Source of the DNA: Erythroxylum novogranatense | Taxonomy: Eukaryota > Streptophyta > Magnoliopsida > Malpighiales > Erythroxylaceae | Direction: 5' to 3' | Length of the DNA stretch: 64,000 nt | NCBI GenBank assembly: GCA_029891385.1 | Contig: CM057228.1 | Coordinates: 57,357,783 to 57,421,782 of the forward strand | In this document: in pieces, positions 23,335 to 35,780 of the stretch | Layout of the letters: each line of letters starts with the position of its first letter | Position numbering within the stretch: the first letter of the stretch is position 1 | Notes under the pieces: generated by a model | The model's input: only the letters and a program-made list of their open reading frames with translations | The model's database searches: none | Told to the model about the DNA's origin: nothing | Translations under genes and position numbers: made by a program

Positions 23335-23660
23335 GTTATGCTTTAGACTATCAACAAGCAGTACATTATTTATGCATGCAAAGGAATCTTTACCTATTTT
23401 TCTGATTCCAATGATTTTTCCCTACTGGTTGTCTCCGAAATTTACTGATCCTCCCTTCTTATATTGAAGGTCTAGGAACATAGACCTTCTTCCCGTCATG
23501 TGTCGCGAGCATCCATTGTCTAAATACCAATGGTGCTTGCCGTATCTTCCAAGGAAGGATATCTGCAAGAGAAACTATTTTATTTCTTGGTACCCAAATT
23601 TTTTTGGGTCCTTTATGGTTAGTAGTATGCACATGATATGATCTTTGATGCATATTACTC
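23335..23660 (-). pseudogene. SIRE protease remnant
   Basis: Upstream of the pol frame the - strand reads WYLDNGCSRHMTG near 23530-23490, the retropepsin-like site normally DSG, here DNG in one frame. A TAG stop at 23422-23424 separates it from pol. The neighbouring frame at 23459-23653 overlaps the same stretch. Confidence 0.65.
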
Positions 23661-25206
23661 GGACGTTGATTAAAATATGTTATCCTATTTCTTCCTTTTG
23701 AGAGACAAATTTATTACGAGACCGAGTATTGTTTCGAAGAACCCTAATCCGGTCTTATCACTAGGATGTCTACATTTTCCTAGCATATCATTCATTTTCT
23801 TTGTACTCTCTGTGAAAGTAACTAGATCGGTGATAGATTCTTGATCCTCGGTTTGAGTTGATTAATCTCATCCGATCCATCTACAAGTTTCTTTTAACTT
23901 AACTCCTTTTTAAGCAAATATTTTCTCTCTATTTTCTCAAGATTTCTAATATTCTCTGATACTTTTCTTCAACGACTTGTCTTGTTTGAGAATAGCATGA
24001 GAATCTTCTAATGATTCTGAATATGCATCATGCAAATTTTCAGTAGTCGGATTTTACCTCCTCATCACTATCTTCCTCGGCCATTAGGCAAATGTTTGCA
24101 TATTCGACGACTTGAGAACTGTGATGTCGATTCAGATGAATCTAGGTCCTCCCATGTTGCCATCATGCTTTTCTTGCCTTCTCTACTCTTCTTGAGTTTC
24201 TTCTTGAGAGTAGGGCATTCAGACTTGTAGTGTCCAGGCTGATTGCACTCGTAACAAATGATAGAAGACTTTTCTGGCTTAGCTTCATCTTTTTCATTCT
24301 TTCTGAATGTCTGGTTACTTCTGGGCTTCTTCTTCCACATGCGTCTTATTTTTTTGGAAATGAAAGATAATTCGTCATCTTCATCACTCGATTCTGACTC
24401 TGATTGGCTAGAGTTGTCATCCCTTGATTCTTCAATTTTCAATGCTTTTGATGACTTCCTCCTTCTCTGAGTCTTATGATTCTTTTGTCCGACCTTGGTC
24501 TTATTGACTTCTCTCGCTTTGGCTTATCTTCAGCGTTGAGTTCAACTTTATGAATCTTTAAGGATCCCAGCAACTCATCTAGCTTTAATATGCTCAAGTC
24601 TTTGGCTTCTTGCACTGCCGTAACTTTTGTTCTCCATCTCTTAGGAAGACTTCTTAGAATCTTGCGAACGTGATCTTGATTATTGTATGTCCTTCCAAGA
24701 GCTTTCAATCCATTGATAATTGTTTGAAATCTTCCAAACATTTGATCAATAGATTTTCATCTTCCATCTGAAAAGTTCATATTGATGTACAAGAATACTT
24801 ATCTTGGATTCCTTAACTTGACTTGTGCCTTCATGAGCAATGGACAATGTGTCCCACATTTCTTTTCTTTGTGTCGCAACCATGCACTTTGTCGTACTCG
24901 CTTCTACTTAAGGCACACGTTAAGAAAAATTTCGCCTTTGAATTGGTTGTATTCTTGCTTTCGATCACCGTCCATCCGCTTCGTGGAATAGAACTACCTT
25001 CGTCATCTCGGTGTATATAGGTCTGTTCTCTATTACGTCCCAAAGGTCTACATGTGTAGATTCGATGAATAATCGCATCCTATCTTTCCAAGAATGATAG
25101 TCTTCTCCATTGAATCTTGGAGGTCTAGTAGTGAGGCTCCAATGATGTATACATGTGACTCCGCCATTATCTTTAATCCACACTTCGCCAAAGTGATTCT
25201 TGGATA
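23661..25206 (-). pseudogene. SIRE gag, frameshifted
   Basis: Pieces in order on the - strand: the N-terminus near 25130-24965 (PPRFNGEDYHSWKDRM, DLWDVIENRP), the middle at 24741-24439 (KILRSLPKRWRTKVTAVQEA) and the C-terminal part at 24442-24068 with a CCHC zinc knuckle (CYECNQPGHYKSEC). At least two frameshifts break it. Gag would form the particle and bind element RNA. 23661-24067 has no readable frame. Confidence 0.85.
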
Positions 25207-25224
25207 CCAAGCTTTGATACCAAT
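25207..25224 (-). promoter_or_regulatory. Primer-binding site of the SIRE element
   Basis: The - strand reads TTGGTATCAAAGCTTGG beside the LTR edge at 25225. It differs by one base from the standard initiator-Met PBS (TGGTATCAGAGC). Confidence 0.85.
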
Positions 25225-26239
25225 TGAAGTGAATCACACGTTAATACAGCACTTAAAAAACACAATGGAATGCACGAGAAGGGGGGGTTGAATTGTGTAT
25301 TCCCCTTTTTGAATATCTTTTAGAATTACTTGTTAGAATTAAGATTCTTTCTGTAATTCTTATTAATCTGATTGATCAAACTTTTCAATGCTAAGTATAT
25401 GAATAGTAAATAAAGATCAACTTTGAAACTAAAAGTGAGATAGAGTGAGAGTAGTAGACACGCAGATTTATCTGGTTCACCCCAAACCGTGGGCTACGTC
25501 CGATCCTCGAGTTTCTTCCGAGATTTCACTATCTCTTCAAACGTTCTGAGATTCTTTCACGAGCCTCTTCAGTCTCTACAACCAAGATTCTTTCACACTT
25601 AGCCTCTGCAGTTATCTGCATAACTTTTCTTTTCGAAAATATTTGAACACTCATTATGTAGGATAGCGTTCACTAATTCGCACTTAATCACTTTTTCGCT
25701 TTGTGTAATTTTTCTCAAAACAGCAAGCACTTCAGTTTTCGACTTCGACTTGTATTTATAGCCTTCGTCTCTAACTGCTTCTTGATTCTTGAATCTTGAA
25801 TCTTTAAAGAAACGGTTAATCAGTTGAGTTTTGTAACTAACTCGAACTGACTCTTGCGTCTGTTTCTTTTCTGCGTCTGCGTCTGCGTCTGCGTCTACGT
25901 CTGCTTTTGTTTCTACGTCTGTATCTACATTTGCGTCTGCGTCTTTTATTGTCTTATGTCATCTGCGTCTGTGTTGACTTTTTACTTTGACAAACTTCGT
26001 CTATGTTTTGATTTATGCGTAATAAATGCCTCAGATCGACTTTTTCAACTTAGTGCGTGTCAACTTCGCCTCAGATACGCGTCATCTTGTATGCATCTCG
26101 AATTAAATCAGATACGTCATCTTCGCCTGCATCTCCGAATTCAGATACGTATCGTCTGTGTTTTTTTTTTTTGTATTTGATCTCACTATGTTTGTTATAC
26201 ATCAAAATCATTTTTATGTAAAGTCATTTTGACTTAACA
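25225..26239 (-). repeat. 5' LTR of the SIRE element
   Basis: 1015 bp, the partner of 16760-17761; it ends GACTTAACA at 26239, followed by the AGGTC duplication. It contains TGCGTC hexamer runs at about 25868-25985. Differences from the partner include small indels and a rearranged stretch near 26000-26170. Confidence 0.93.
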
Positions 26240-26877
26240 AGGTCCACAAAAGTCTTTTGGATTAGAGTCAAACTTATCATAGGAATTCATAAAGTGAAGT
26301 AACATATTTTTTTAGATTTTGATTAGAACAATATTTTAGACAATTAAGTTGAAAATGTGAGCAATATTTATCAAAAGATAATGTAGTTGCAAAGTTACAA
26401 TTCCTATTAGTGCAAGGAACAAAGTTCAATCATTATGACAAGATGAATTCTAGACATTAGGAAGGTTATAGGGGAATTCATACTTAGATGTTACTTATGT
26501 ATTGATTGCTTTACTCTTATTCATTGATTTAATTTAGTGATCTAAGTTAGTTTTGTTATTTTCTAAATCAATCATTAGTTTTATTAGATTACATAATAGG
26601 AAGACAATCAGTACCAGTAATTACAATCTTTATAGGGTTAACACTTGACTTACTAATCTATACTATAGGAAATGATAAGTGCATTTAATTGAGTGAATTT
26701 TAGTTTTATTTTGAGCATATATATATATATAACATAATAGGAAGACAATCAGTACTGTAATGACAATCTTTATAGGGTTAACACTTGACTTACTAATCTA
26801 TACTATAGGAAATGATAAGTGCATTTAATTGGGTGTTTTTTAGTTTTATTTTGAGTATATATATATAATGTTAAGTT
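26240..26877 (+). repeat. Element E 5' LTR, fragment 3
   Basis: It continues fragment 2 after the SIRE insertion and aligns with about 39230-39700 (ATTGATTGCT, GATCTAAGTTAGTTTT, ACTATAGGAAATGATAAGTGCA). It ends just before the decayed PBS at 26881. Noncoding. Confidence 0.65.
26591..26872 (+). repeat. Tandem duplication, two units of 141 bp
   Basis: Unit 1 starts at 26591 and unit 2 at 26732, both with ACATAATAGGAAGACAATCA. Each unit ends in an AT run. The 3' LTR of E at 39600-39720 has a single copy, so the duplication arose in this copy. Confidence 0.92.
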
Positions 26878-26880
26878 TTC

Positions 26881-26898
26881 TAGCACCATTATCATGGA
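26881..26898 (+). promoter_or_regulatory. Decayed primer-binding site of element E
   Basis: TAGCACCATTATCATGGA can be aligned with the TGGCGCCGTTGCCGGGGA word found after 5' LTRs of Athila/Tat elements (family knowledge). Six of the seven differences are G to A or C to T, as expected from deamination of methylated cytosines on either strand. Its position right after the LTR fragment supports the call. Confidence 0.5.
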
Positions 26899-28540
26899 CT
26901 AAACTATTAGGAAATCTTTACTTTTAATAATCTAATCATCTTTTTGTTTGTTTTTGTATTTTTTTTTATTCTAGAATAGTCTTTTCTTTATCTTATGGTT
27001 ATGATTATATTATAAGTATAGGCTCTTTATTGTATAACTAGGATTAGTCCTAGAGTACCAATTAAGCCAAATCCAGAGATTGAGTGCTCATTACTTTAGA
27101 AATTGAGAGAAAGAACCTTGAGAGTTCAAATGCAATTACCAGCCACATTGACAGGTAAGGACTAACACAACGGGATATTATGCTAGACTATCTAACTAGG
27201 ATTGAGTCTAACAATACTAGACTAAGATTGAAGCAAGTAATTTTAAGATTAAATCCAACATGATCCAAATGGTTCAATAGTTGGTCCAATTTGAGGTCTA
27301 TTAGATGAATATACCAATACACATATTGTCAACTTTATGAAAATTGGTGACACATTCAAGCTTAACAAAGTTTTAGAGGATGCCATCTAATTAAGATTTT
27401 TCAGTTTCACCTCAATGGAAATAGTTAAATCATGGAAGAATTCATTACATTTAGGAGCCATCACTATATGGAACAAGTTTATTGAAATTTTTTTGGCAAA
27501 ATACTTTCCTCCAACGTGTATAGCAATACTGATGAGTGATATTTTTTCGTTCTAAAATCTAAATGATGAAACCTTATATGAAACTTGAGAGAGATGGAAG
27601 GAGTTACTATGAAAGTTCCTATACTATGGTCTTGATTTGGGTATGTAGATTCAAACATTCCATAGGAAATTGAGCTACCCAACTAAATAGTTAATAGCTA
27701 CATCTTCATATGAGACCACCATCTTTAAGACCTTTGACAAATTGCAAAAGCTTATCCAAAACATAGCCATAAACAACTATCAGTAAAGGAATTCAAGACC
27801 TAAGCCTTACATAGGTAACATCCACAGTGTCGGTATGGTGGCATCATTATAGGCAAAGCTAGAAGCTCTTAGTAAGAAGATTAACCAAATAAGTATGGAA
27901 ATATAACTGGTATATATCATGATTTGTAAAAATTATGGTGAGAGACACCCCAAACATGATTGTCAAACAAATTATAATAAGGGATGCCAATTGAAGCAAG
28001 TTGATTTTTTTAGGAATCAACCTAGAAATCCCTACAACAATATACAATTTCAAAATGGAAAAATCATTAAAACATCTTATGGAGTAGCCAATAACAATAG
28101 AGAGAAATTCCTCTACCTAGATTTAATAATAATAATAGCAATATAAGTTAGATCTTAAGGATATTATGGCTAAATTTATTGCTACATTTGAGGCTTGCTT
28201 TCAAAACCAAGATTCCTTCATCCATAAATTAAAATTTTAGATTAGATAACTCATCAATTTTTTCTCTGAAAGGAAACTAAGTAATATACTTAGTAACATT
28301 GAGCAAAATATGAGAGAGTAGGTGCAGGTAGTAATATTAAAGAGTTGAAAGGAGATAGTAATAGAAGAAGCAGAAAAGGATAAGAAGGATGAGGTTATCG
28401 TGAAAGAAAGGGAGAAAGAAAAGGAGAATTTGAAGGAGGAGAAGCTAAAGGAGGAAGCAATTAATAAATATAGACTATCACTTCCATACTAGAGCAAGTT
28501 TAAGAAAGATCAAAAAGAGGATTAGCTTGTTAAGTTTTTA
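26899..28540 (+). pseudogene. Element E gag, decayed Athila/Tat type
   Basis: Reading across shifts and stops from about 27230: EASNFKIKSNMIQMVQ, then KIGDTFKLNKV, MEIVKSWKNSLHLGA and LAKYFPP, the order of the Athila/Tat gag core. At 27919 a relic of the following region reads CKNYGERHPKHDC then RNQPRNPYNN. A lysine/glutamate-rich stretch follows at 28340-28480. Many in-frame stops. 26899-27115 shows nothing recognisable. Confidence 0.7.
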
Positions 28541-29336
28541 TAACTATTTAAAAAATTACATATTAACATCCCTTTTGTTAAAGATATATCACAAATGTCA
28601 AGATACATCAAGTTCCTAAAAGCTCAACTTTCAAGAAAAAAAGTTCAAGGAGTTTCAAATTGTCACTATAAGTGAGGAATACTTTATCATCTTTCAACCT
28701 AATTTCTCTTAAAAGATTAAAGATCTGAAGAGTTTATAAGATCCATTAGGAAGTTATATCATACAAGGAAAACATGAGAAGAGGTTTGGCCCTTTCCTAG
28801 GGGAGTATTTGGGATCCTTAAAGACTAATGAGCCTGCTCAAATAAAAAAGAAGTTTAAAGTGATAGAAAGACCAAAGGAGTATGGAGTAAAGTCATCAAT
28901 TAAGGAACCCCTACAGTTGGAGCTAAAGAGGTCACTAGTGCACTTATAGTACACTTTCGTTGTTGAAAATAAAAAATTACCACTCATAATTATAGCAGAT
29001 TTGAACTATAAATAAAAAAAGAGGTTGTTTAAGGTTTTAAAGGAGCATAAAAATGTGATATTGTTTGGAAATTTTTTGACATAAATGGGATCAAGTATTC
29101 CTTTTACACTTAAAAAATCTTGTTTAAAAATAATTTCAAGCCATTTGTGCAACTCAAAGGCGACTTAATCTGAATACGAAAGATTTCATAAAAGCTAAAG
29201 TAAATAAACTACTTATACCTATTTCTAATATTTCTTGGGTAAGTCTTATACGGGTAGCACCAAAGAAAGGAAAGATGAATGTGATACCAAACAAAAAATT
29301 GATTTAGTTCCTACAACAATTGTCTCTAGTTGGCGG
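28541..29336 (+). pseudogene. Element E protease to RT start, decayed
   Basis: The end reads ISNISWVSLIRVAPKKGKMN (29221-29280) followed by a broken linker and SWR at 29328-29336, the upstream edge of the gypsy RT domain. The reading resumes at 30996 after the inserted solo LTR. The protease part is not recognisable. Confidence 0.65.
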
Positions 29337-30990
29337 TGTAGGAAAATCCCGGGAGGTACATCACATGTACCAGCAGTGGAAAACAAAAATTTTTGTTCCC
29401 GGGACCTTCCCGAAACCCAGGATCCAGGTGTCGGTATGAAGACTCAAACCTGAATAGCCAATAGAGACTATCTCTAAAGGTATCCACGCAGAGATCGAAA
29501 ACCTAACCGGATCAAACCCTTTGACCGGAATAGCTAGAACAGAATAAAGGCTGCTAGACCTACCTACCGTCCTTGAGAGCTTGGATCAATGTTGAAACCT
29601 TGTGCTTGGAGAAGGAGAAGTTCATTGATGCTTGATGAGAAAGAAGAAAATTCAAAGCTTTCAACCTTAACACTTAAGGAAACTCACTTCTCTTCTAACC
29701 TTAATGAGCATCGACGGCACACCCACCTTTTAAGCCCTCTTATGTTGATTTTTTTAACAAATAAAAGACTTCCATAAGATGCTTACATATGGATGATTAA
29801 TGGCCGTTCATTTATTAATGGAATAAACTAATAAGCTTTGAAAAGTCAAAGCTTATCCTCCCTTTTCTCAAATCCAACGCACAAGGTCTAAATAATATAA
29901 TAATTAATTAATTAATTTACTTAATTAATTAATTAGAATATAAATGCTAAGGTCCATCATATTTGGAATTGGTCCCACCTACTATCGGCCCCCCGATAAG
30001 GTCAAAAAAACTCTAAACCTTTCTTAGCAATATTGATGTCGCGATCTCATCGGGACATATCCCAATCCCATTGGGATCCATTTAATCCTAATGCTCTCCA
30101 TTATTGGAACTCTGTCCAATTACTATTTTACAGATTTTCTGAATCACTCTTATGCGTGTGACCCTTTAGGTTCTCGGTTATGTTGGCCACTTAGATTAAC
30201 AATTAATGATCCTGACAAGAGGCCATAGGTATCTCCTTTGCTAATCCAGAAGTGGTGAATCCTTTATTGGCTACTCAATTATCTTCGAATACCTCAAGCT
30301 GTACCCAAGCACCACCCTATGAGCTACCTCTGGAAGGCAACAAGGAATGGAGTCAAAGCACAGAATCAGTATCCAAGATATCCTTGAGTACCTCAAGTCT
30401 AAGGATACTTGCACCATTGCTATGATGAGATTATCACTGACACTAGATAAGATATCCATGTGATGATCTCATGGCAAGTCATCCAATGAACTTACTACCG
30501 CTAGTAAGCATCCACATGTCAATTCTAAATATCTCATATTTACGGTTTACGAGATCCACCGCTGATCCAATCAAGGAATATGATATGTGCTAGTCTATCC
30601 GGATTAATGATGTCCGATCTCATTAATCCTATGACTAGGAGAATTTAGATATCTTGACATAATTGCACATGATAGGAATCTCGGAGTATGATCACATCAT
30701 AATTTCCTTCATGCTATGTCATATATCATGGACTTCATTAATCGATTAAAGATCCAATCAATTCATAAACAATGTTCATGAACATCAAATTAATGAATTA
30801 TGCCTTTTCTTTATTTATTCATTCGATGCAGATATCGATTGTGAATAAAAAGCGCTAAAGGGATTGCCTTTAGGGCACAAATAAACAAGATCCTTGAATA
30901 AGTCGACTTATCCAATGTACAAGTCGACTTATCGGTACCGAGCAAGCATAAGTCGACTTACACATGGTACAAGTCGACTTACCACTTACA
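29337..30990 (+). mobile_element. Solo-LTR-like insertion in element E RT
   Basis: 1654 bp beginning TGTAGGAAAATCCCGGG and ending CCACTTACA, so TGTA...TACA termini. Flanks GGCGG (29332-29336) and GGAGG (30991-30995) form a 4-of-5 target duplication. Removing it restores the RT reading SWR|LCINYRKLN. No coding sequence was recognised. The strand is unknown and is given by TG...CA only. It ends in a palindrome array. The superfamily is not identified. Confidence 0.75.
30900..30980. repeat. Paired-palindrome array, AAGTCGACTT x4
   Basis: Perfect 10-bp palindromes AAGTCGACTT start at 30900, 30921, 30950 and 30971. They form two pairs, each offset by 21 bp, and the pairs repeat after 50 bp. The array ends 10 bp before the element edge. 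Confidence 0.95.
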
Positions 30991-32090
30991 GGAGGTTATG
31001 TATCAATTATAGGAAGTTAAATGATAGTACATCTAGGGATGACTTTCCACTACCCTTTATCGACTCAACGTTGAAACAACTTTCCTGACACATGAACTAA
31101 TGCTTCTTTGAAGGAATATTGAACTATTTTCATATTCACATAGCCAAGATGATATATAAAACAACATTAACATATCCATTTGATACGTTTGCCTATCATT
31201 GAATGCCCTTAGATTTATGCAATGAAGCTACTAACTTTTAGATATTTCTGGATGACTTTTCTTATTGTGGTTATTCCTTTGAATCATATTTAGAAAACTT
31301 AAAGAGAGTCATTCAACAATGTGAGGAAACTAATTTGGTGGTTAACTAAGAGAAATTCCATTTTATAGTACAAAATGGGATAGTATTAGTGTATAAAATT
31401 ATAAGTAAGGTTATAGAGGTTGATGGAGCTAAGATAAAAACTATATAGAATTTTCCTCTATCAACATTGGTAAAGGCAATTAAAAAATTTCTTAGAGATG
31501 CTAGATTTTATAGGCAATTCATCAAGATTATCCCAAGATAGCTAGACCTCTTATAAAATTGCTTAGGAATGATGTGCATTTCATTTTTAATGATGAGTGC
31601 TTGTATGCTTCCAAGTTTTTAAAATTTGACCAACATTGTAATTATGGTAGCATCAAATTGGATATTTCCTTTAGAATTAATATATGATGCTAGTGATTTT
31701 TTAATTCATGTAATACTTAGACACTGTAAGGATAAAAGTTTTTAACCTATATGTTATGCAAACAAAACATTGACAGATGCATAAGAGAACTATACAACTA
31801 TTGAAAAGGAGTTGCTTGATGTAGTCTTTGCATATAATAAATTTAAATCCTACCTTATTATATCTAAAGCCACTGCCTATACAAATCACTCAATACTACA
31901 CTATCTTCTAAATAAAAATGATGCCAAATCAATGCTAATTAGATGGATTTTGTTGTTGTAGGAGTTTGATCATGAGATCAAAGATAAGAAAATAGTAAAG
32001 AACCTGGTGGAAAACCATATATCTTGTCTTGATAATCTTACAATGAGAAGCAAGGAGAAGAAGATATAACTGATGCTTTCCCCGATAAAT
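30991..32090 (+). pseudogene. Element E reverse transcriptase and RNase H, decayed
   Basis: Readable order: CINYRKLNDSTSRDDFPLPF, FLDDFSYCGYSFESYLENL (in place of the active FxDD box), LELIYDASDF, ANKTLTDA, NYTTIEKELLDVVFAYNKF, EFDHEIKDKK, then a relic of the RNase H end. This is the standard Ty3/gypsy RT-RNase H order with Athila/Tat wording. Several stops and shifts. It was interrupted at its N-terminal edge by the solo LTR. Confidence 0.85.
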
Positions 32091-33430
32091 AACATAATTA
32101 ACTTGATACAACTAGCTTAGCTGCACATTGGTTTGCTAACCTTGTTAATTATTAAGTCGATCCAATTCTACCAAATATTTTGACTCATTAACAAAAGAAA
32201 AGATTCTTCGTTTAGTTAAGAAATTACCTTCGGGAGGACCGAACCTGTTTCATCTTTATATATATCAGCTAACTAGGAGGTATATAGCATACCCTATGAA
32301 AATTAGCATTTTAGAGCACTACTATACAAACCAGTTAGAGGCTAATACCATACAAATGGAAAAATAAGAAAGGATTTAGAAGCAAGCTTATACTAGCCTA
32401 CATTGTTTAAAGATGCATAAAGGTAGATGTAGTATTATAATAAGTGCCAATGGACAAGTAATATTTCTAATATATTTCATCCCCTATTGAGCATTTATGT
32501 TTGTGAAGTATTTGATGTGTTAGTATGGATTTTATAGGTCCATTTCCTACTTCCTTTGTAACAAGTATATACTAGTTATGGTTGATTACGTCTTAAAATT
32601 GGTTAAGGATCAAGCCTTACCTAATAATGGTGTTAGGCTAGTTATTAAGTTCCTGAAGAATCTATTTACATTTTGTGGCATATCTTAGGCTCTAATTAAT
32701 AATAGGAGCACACACATCTGTAAATATCAATTTGAGAAAGTGGTTAAACAATTTATTGTTAATTATGAAATATCTACCCCTTATCATCCTCATGAAAGTT
32801 GCCAAGTGGGAGTCATTAATAAAGATATAAATTGAATATCGAAAAAAACTGTTGAGCAATCATAGAAATATTAATCCATGAAGTTGGACGATGTGCTATA
32901 AACCTATAAGATTGCTTATAAACACTCATTGGCATCACACTATCTAGGCTAGTTTATGGGAAATCATGTTACTTATCAATGGAACTAAAACATAAAACAT
33001 TTTGTGCTATAAATTTTTTTAACTATGATTTAGACTATGCAACTGACAAAAGCATACTCTAAATCAATATGCTAGATGAGTGGCACAATGTTGTATATGA
33101 AAACTCAAGGATATAAAAAGGAAGGTAATTAAGAGGCATTACAAATATCGAGTTTAAATTGAGATATTAGTCTTGCTTTACAATTATTAACTTTGAATAT
33201 TCTAAAGTAAGCTTAAATCCAAATGGTCAAGACCTTTCATTATTACCAAAGACTTTCCTTATGGAGCGATAAAAATCTTGCATCAAGATCAAAACACATT
33301 CCAAGTCAATGGAAAGTGAATAAAGTTAAACTAAATAGGTGGTACCAATGACTTTAAGAGTAATTTCTATAAACTATATGACCATAAGGATAAGTAAAAT
33401 GCTTAAGTAAGGAGTCCATTTAAAAGACCC
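32091..33430 (+). pseudogene. Element E integrase, decayed
   Basis: Relics in order: DFIGPFPTSF (about 32528), FEKVVKQF, ISTPYHPHESCQVGV, KIAYKHSL, then words of the post-core region. The core catalytic motifs are partly lost, and the E of the DDE triad cannot be placed in an open frame. Many stops. Confidence 0.8.
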
Positions 33431-35771
33431 AAAAAAAGCACTTGTTGATAAGAAACCCAATTTTTAGGTGTATTTAGTTTAATATGATTTAATTAGCATT
33501 ATTTTTAGTATTTCTTTATTCCATTTTGATATTTAGGCTTTTATTTTGAGTTAAAGTGTTTGCTGTACTCATCGATTAAAGTATGAACTATTGGTGCCTA
33601 AGTGCTTTCTCATTCCATTCTACTTGAAATTAAAGTCATTCAATTTATATAGATTTATAAGAAGCACAATACCATTTTCCCTATTTTATCTTGCTATTAT
33701 CCACACTTGAGAAGATAAGAGTAGTATAAATGAACATAGTAGGAAACATATAACCATACACATCACGTATTCCCAAATATCCTTCTATATCCCTCATCTA
33801 CGTTGGAGCATACCAAATTGTAGCTAAAAAGCTAATAATACCATAAAGGGAAAATATTAAACATATGGGTACATTCTATGTTCTCAAACGCCCTCTTGGA
33901 CCCCACGCACGTAATTAATCCTTCAATGGAGTAGTGAGGAACTTAATGAAATATAGGGGTAAAATAGTCTCAAATGACTTCCATGTTTTTTTTTAAAATA
34001 TTATGTAAACGATACATACTACTAAATGCCATCCTATGTTCATTATTAATTCTAATGTTTAGTAACAACATGCCCTATATAGCCACCATATTGATCCTAT
34101 GTTTCCCAATTCTTAATCATTATTAACCTAAGTCAAAAACATAACATTTGACATAAAACCATGTATATCACATGTTCTCTTTCGATTAATAAAAATAAGT
34201 ATTGATGGGAATTCAAAAAGTCTTGCACATTCCTCTATTTTGATGTCAAGGAATTACTAGTTATTTTATTTTTTCCCTCCCTTTGTTTGTTTATTTTCAT
34301 TGTTCTTGTATGATATATACATTAAAGATAATGTATAACTTAAGTATAGGGAAGGAGTTAGGTACCTTTGCTTATTAATATTATTATAATTATCTTAATG
34401 GGAGCTATTTTAGAAAATTTTAACTTTAAAAGTATATTATTTAAGATAATTCACTTTGAGCTTAATTATTATTATTACTATTCAAAATGTTTAGGAAATT
34501 AATTATTATCTTTAATGATTTAGTTTTAATTTGCTTAATTAATGTTGAGCATAGATACTTGAGTTGCATAAAATGCTCCTTATATATATTTTATATACAT
34601 TGAGATAAATATGAATTCTTTTCCAGCACTTTCACTTTCCCATATAAAAAATTATGTGGTAAATGAGCATAAAATAAATTCACTTTGTTGCCTTCATTCT
34701 AAGTAAAAAGGTTGAAGTTAAAGAATGGTACTAATAGCCATTTGAAATGCTAGGGGTATTTATGAAAAGGTGTTATTCTTATGTCAAAAGGTTAGGTGAT
34801 TTTTCAATCAAGTTCCAAATACTCTTGTGTTGATTTAAATTTGTTGTTTTACTTGTTATTCAATAAAGGTTATGAAGATGTTTGAAAGTGGAAATACTTT
34901 TTTCTTAATTATTTTCATTCTATCCAATGATTTGAATTTTATGAATTGAGTTAAATTTTAAAGGATTTTGTAGTAGATTAAAATGATTAATAAATTGGTG
35001 CTAGTGACTAAAGGTCTAACAACTTCTTGAACTTTATGATTTGGATAGGTAATTAAGAATATTATTGGATATGTTTGATTAATTAAATTATTCTCTAGAA
35101 TTTCCTCCTTTTTAAGTCTTGAGTAATGAAATTGATTTACTTAAGGATAAGAAAATGTTTAAATGTTAGGGAATTTGATAAATGTTACTTCCATTATATC
35201 TTTACCATGAATTTGGAGAGAATTATGCTTGTGTCTTAATGCTTTTTAATTGATTTATTATTCAAAATGACTTATACTTTATTTAAGGTCTTATTTCAAT
35301 CCCTTGAAGGAAAAATATTAGATTTGGGATGATTTGAGTTAAGTTGTACCTATTTTTGCAGACTTTTAGAAAGTGACTTAGAACATGGTATCAACACAGT
35401 GCCATGTTGCTCCTTGTATTCATTCATGCCACATTTTATTTGTATAGAAGTTTTTATATGATTAATACGGTACTAACTTCCTTTTGTTTTTTTAGACATT
35501 AGCGACAACCTACCGTGTTTTAGTTATGTTTGCCAACACAGGATAAATATGAACTCATTTTGGACTCATGTTGGTAGTTTTTTAATATGTAAAAGAAGTT
35601 GAGAGGGGTCTTAAGCAACATAAAATCCTAAAATGGTCTTGTATTTGGGCTTTATTAGGTGAAAATTCTAAGGTTTCATATTTCAAGAGAAGGATTATAG
35701 AAAATAGAAGAGATTTCTTGAAGATCAATTTTGGAGCTAAAAATTAATTAGCAACTAATTAAAGCATACGT
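33431..35771 (+). other. Element E 3' spacer and start of its 3' LTR
   Basis: AT-rich and without a recognised gene. A purine-rich word AGTATAGGGAAGGAG at 34341-34355 is a possible polypurine tract, which would place the 3' LTR start near 34356. From about 35150 the sequence matches the 5' LTR fragment at 2110-2603. Confidence 0.5.
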
Positions 35772-35780
35772 AATTAAGGA

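Larger units (their letters stand above)
16760..26239 (-). mobile_element. SIRE-type Copia retrotransposon
   Basis: 9480 bp with LTRs of 1002 and 1015 bp beginning TGAAGTGAATCAC and ending GACTTAACA on the + strand. The flanks carry AGGTC at 16755-16759 and 26240-26244. PBS, gag with zinc knuckle, protease relic, integrase, RT, RNase H relic, an extra downstream ORF and a polypurine tract follow in order on the - strand. The integrase-before-RT order makes it Copia; the extra ORF and pol wording fit SIRE/Maximus. It inserted into the 5' LTR of element E. Gag and RNase H carry frameshifts, so it is not autonomous as read. Confidence 0.95.

Noticed and set aside
25854..26180. 108-aa open frame rich in Cys and Val on the + strand
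   Set aside because: A translation of the TGCGTC hexamer run in the SIRE LTR, opposite to the element's sense strand.
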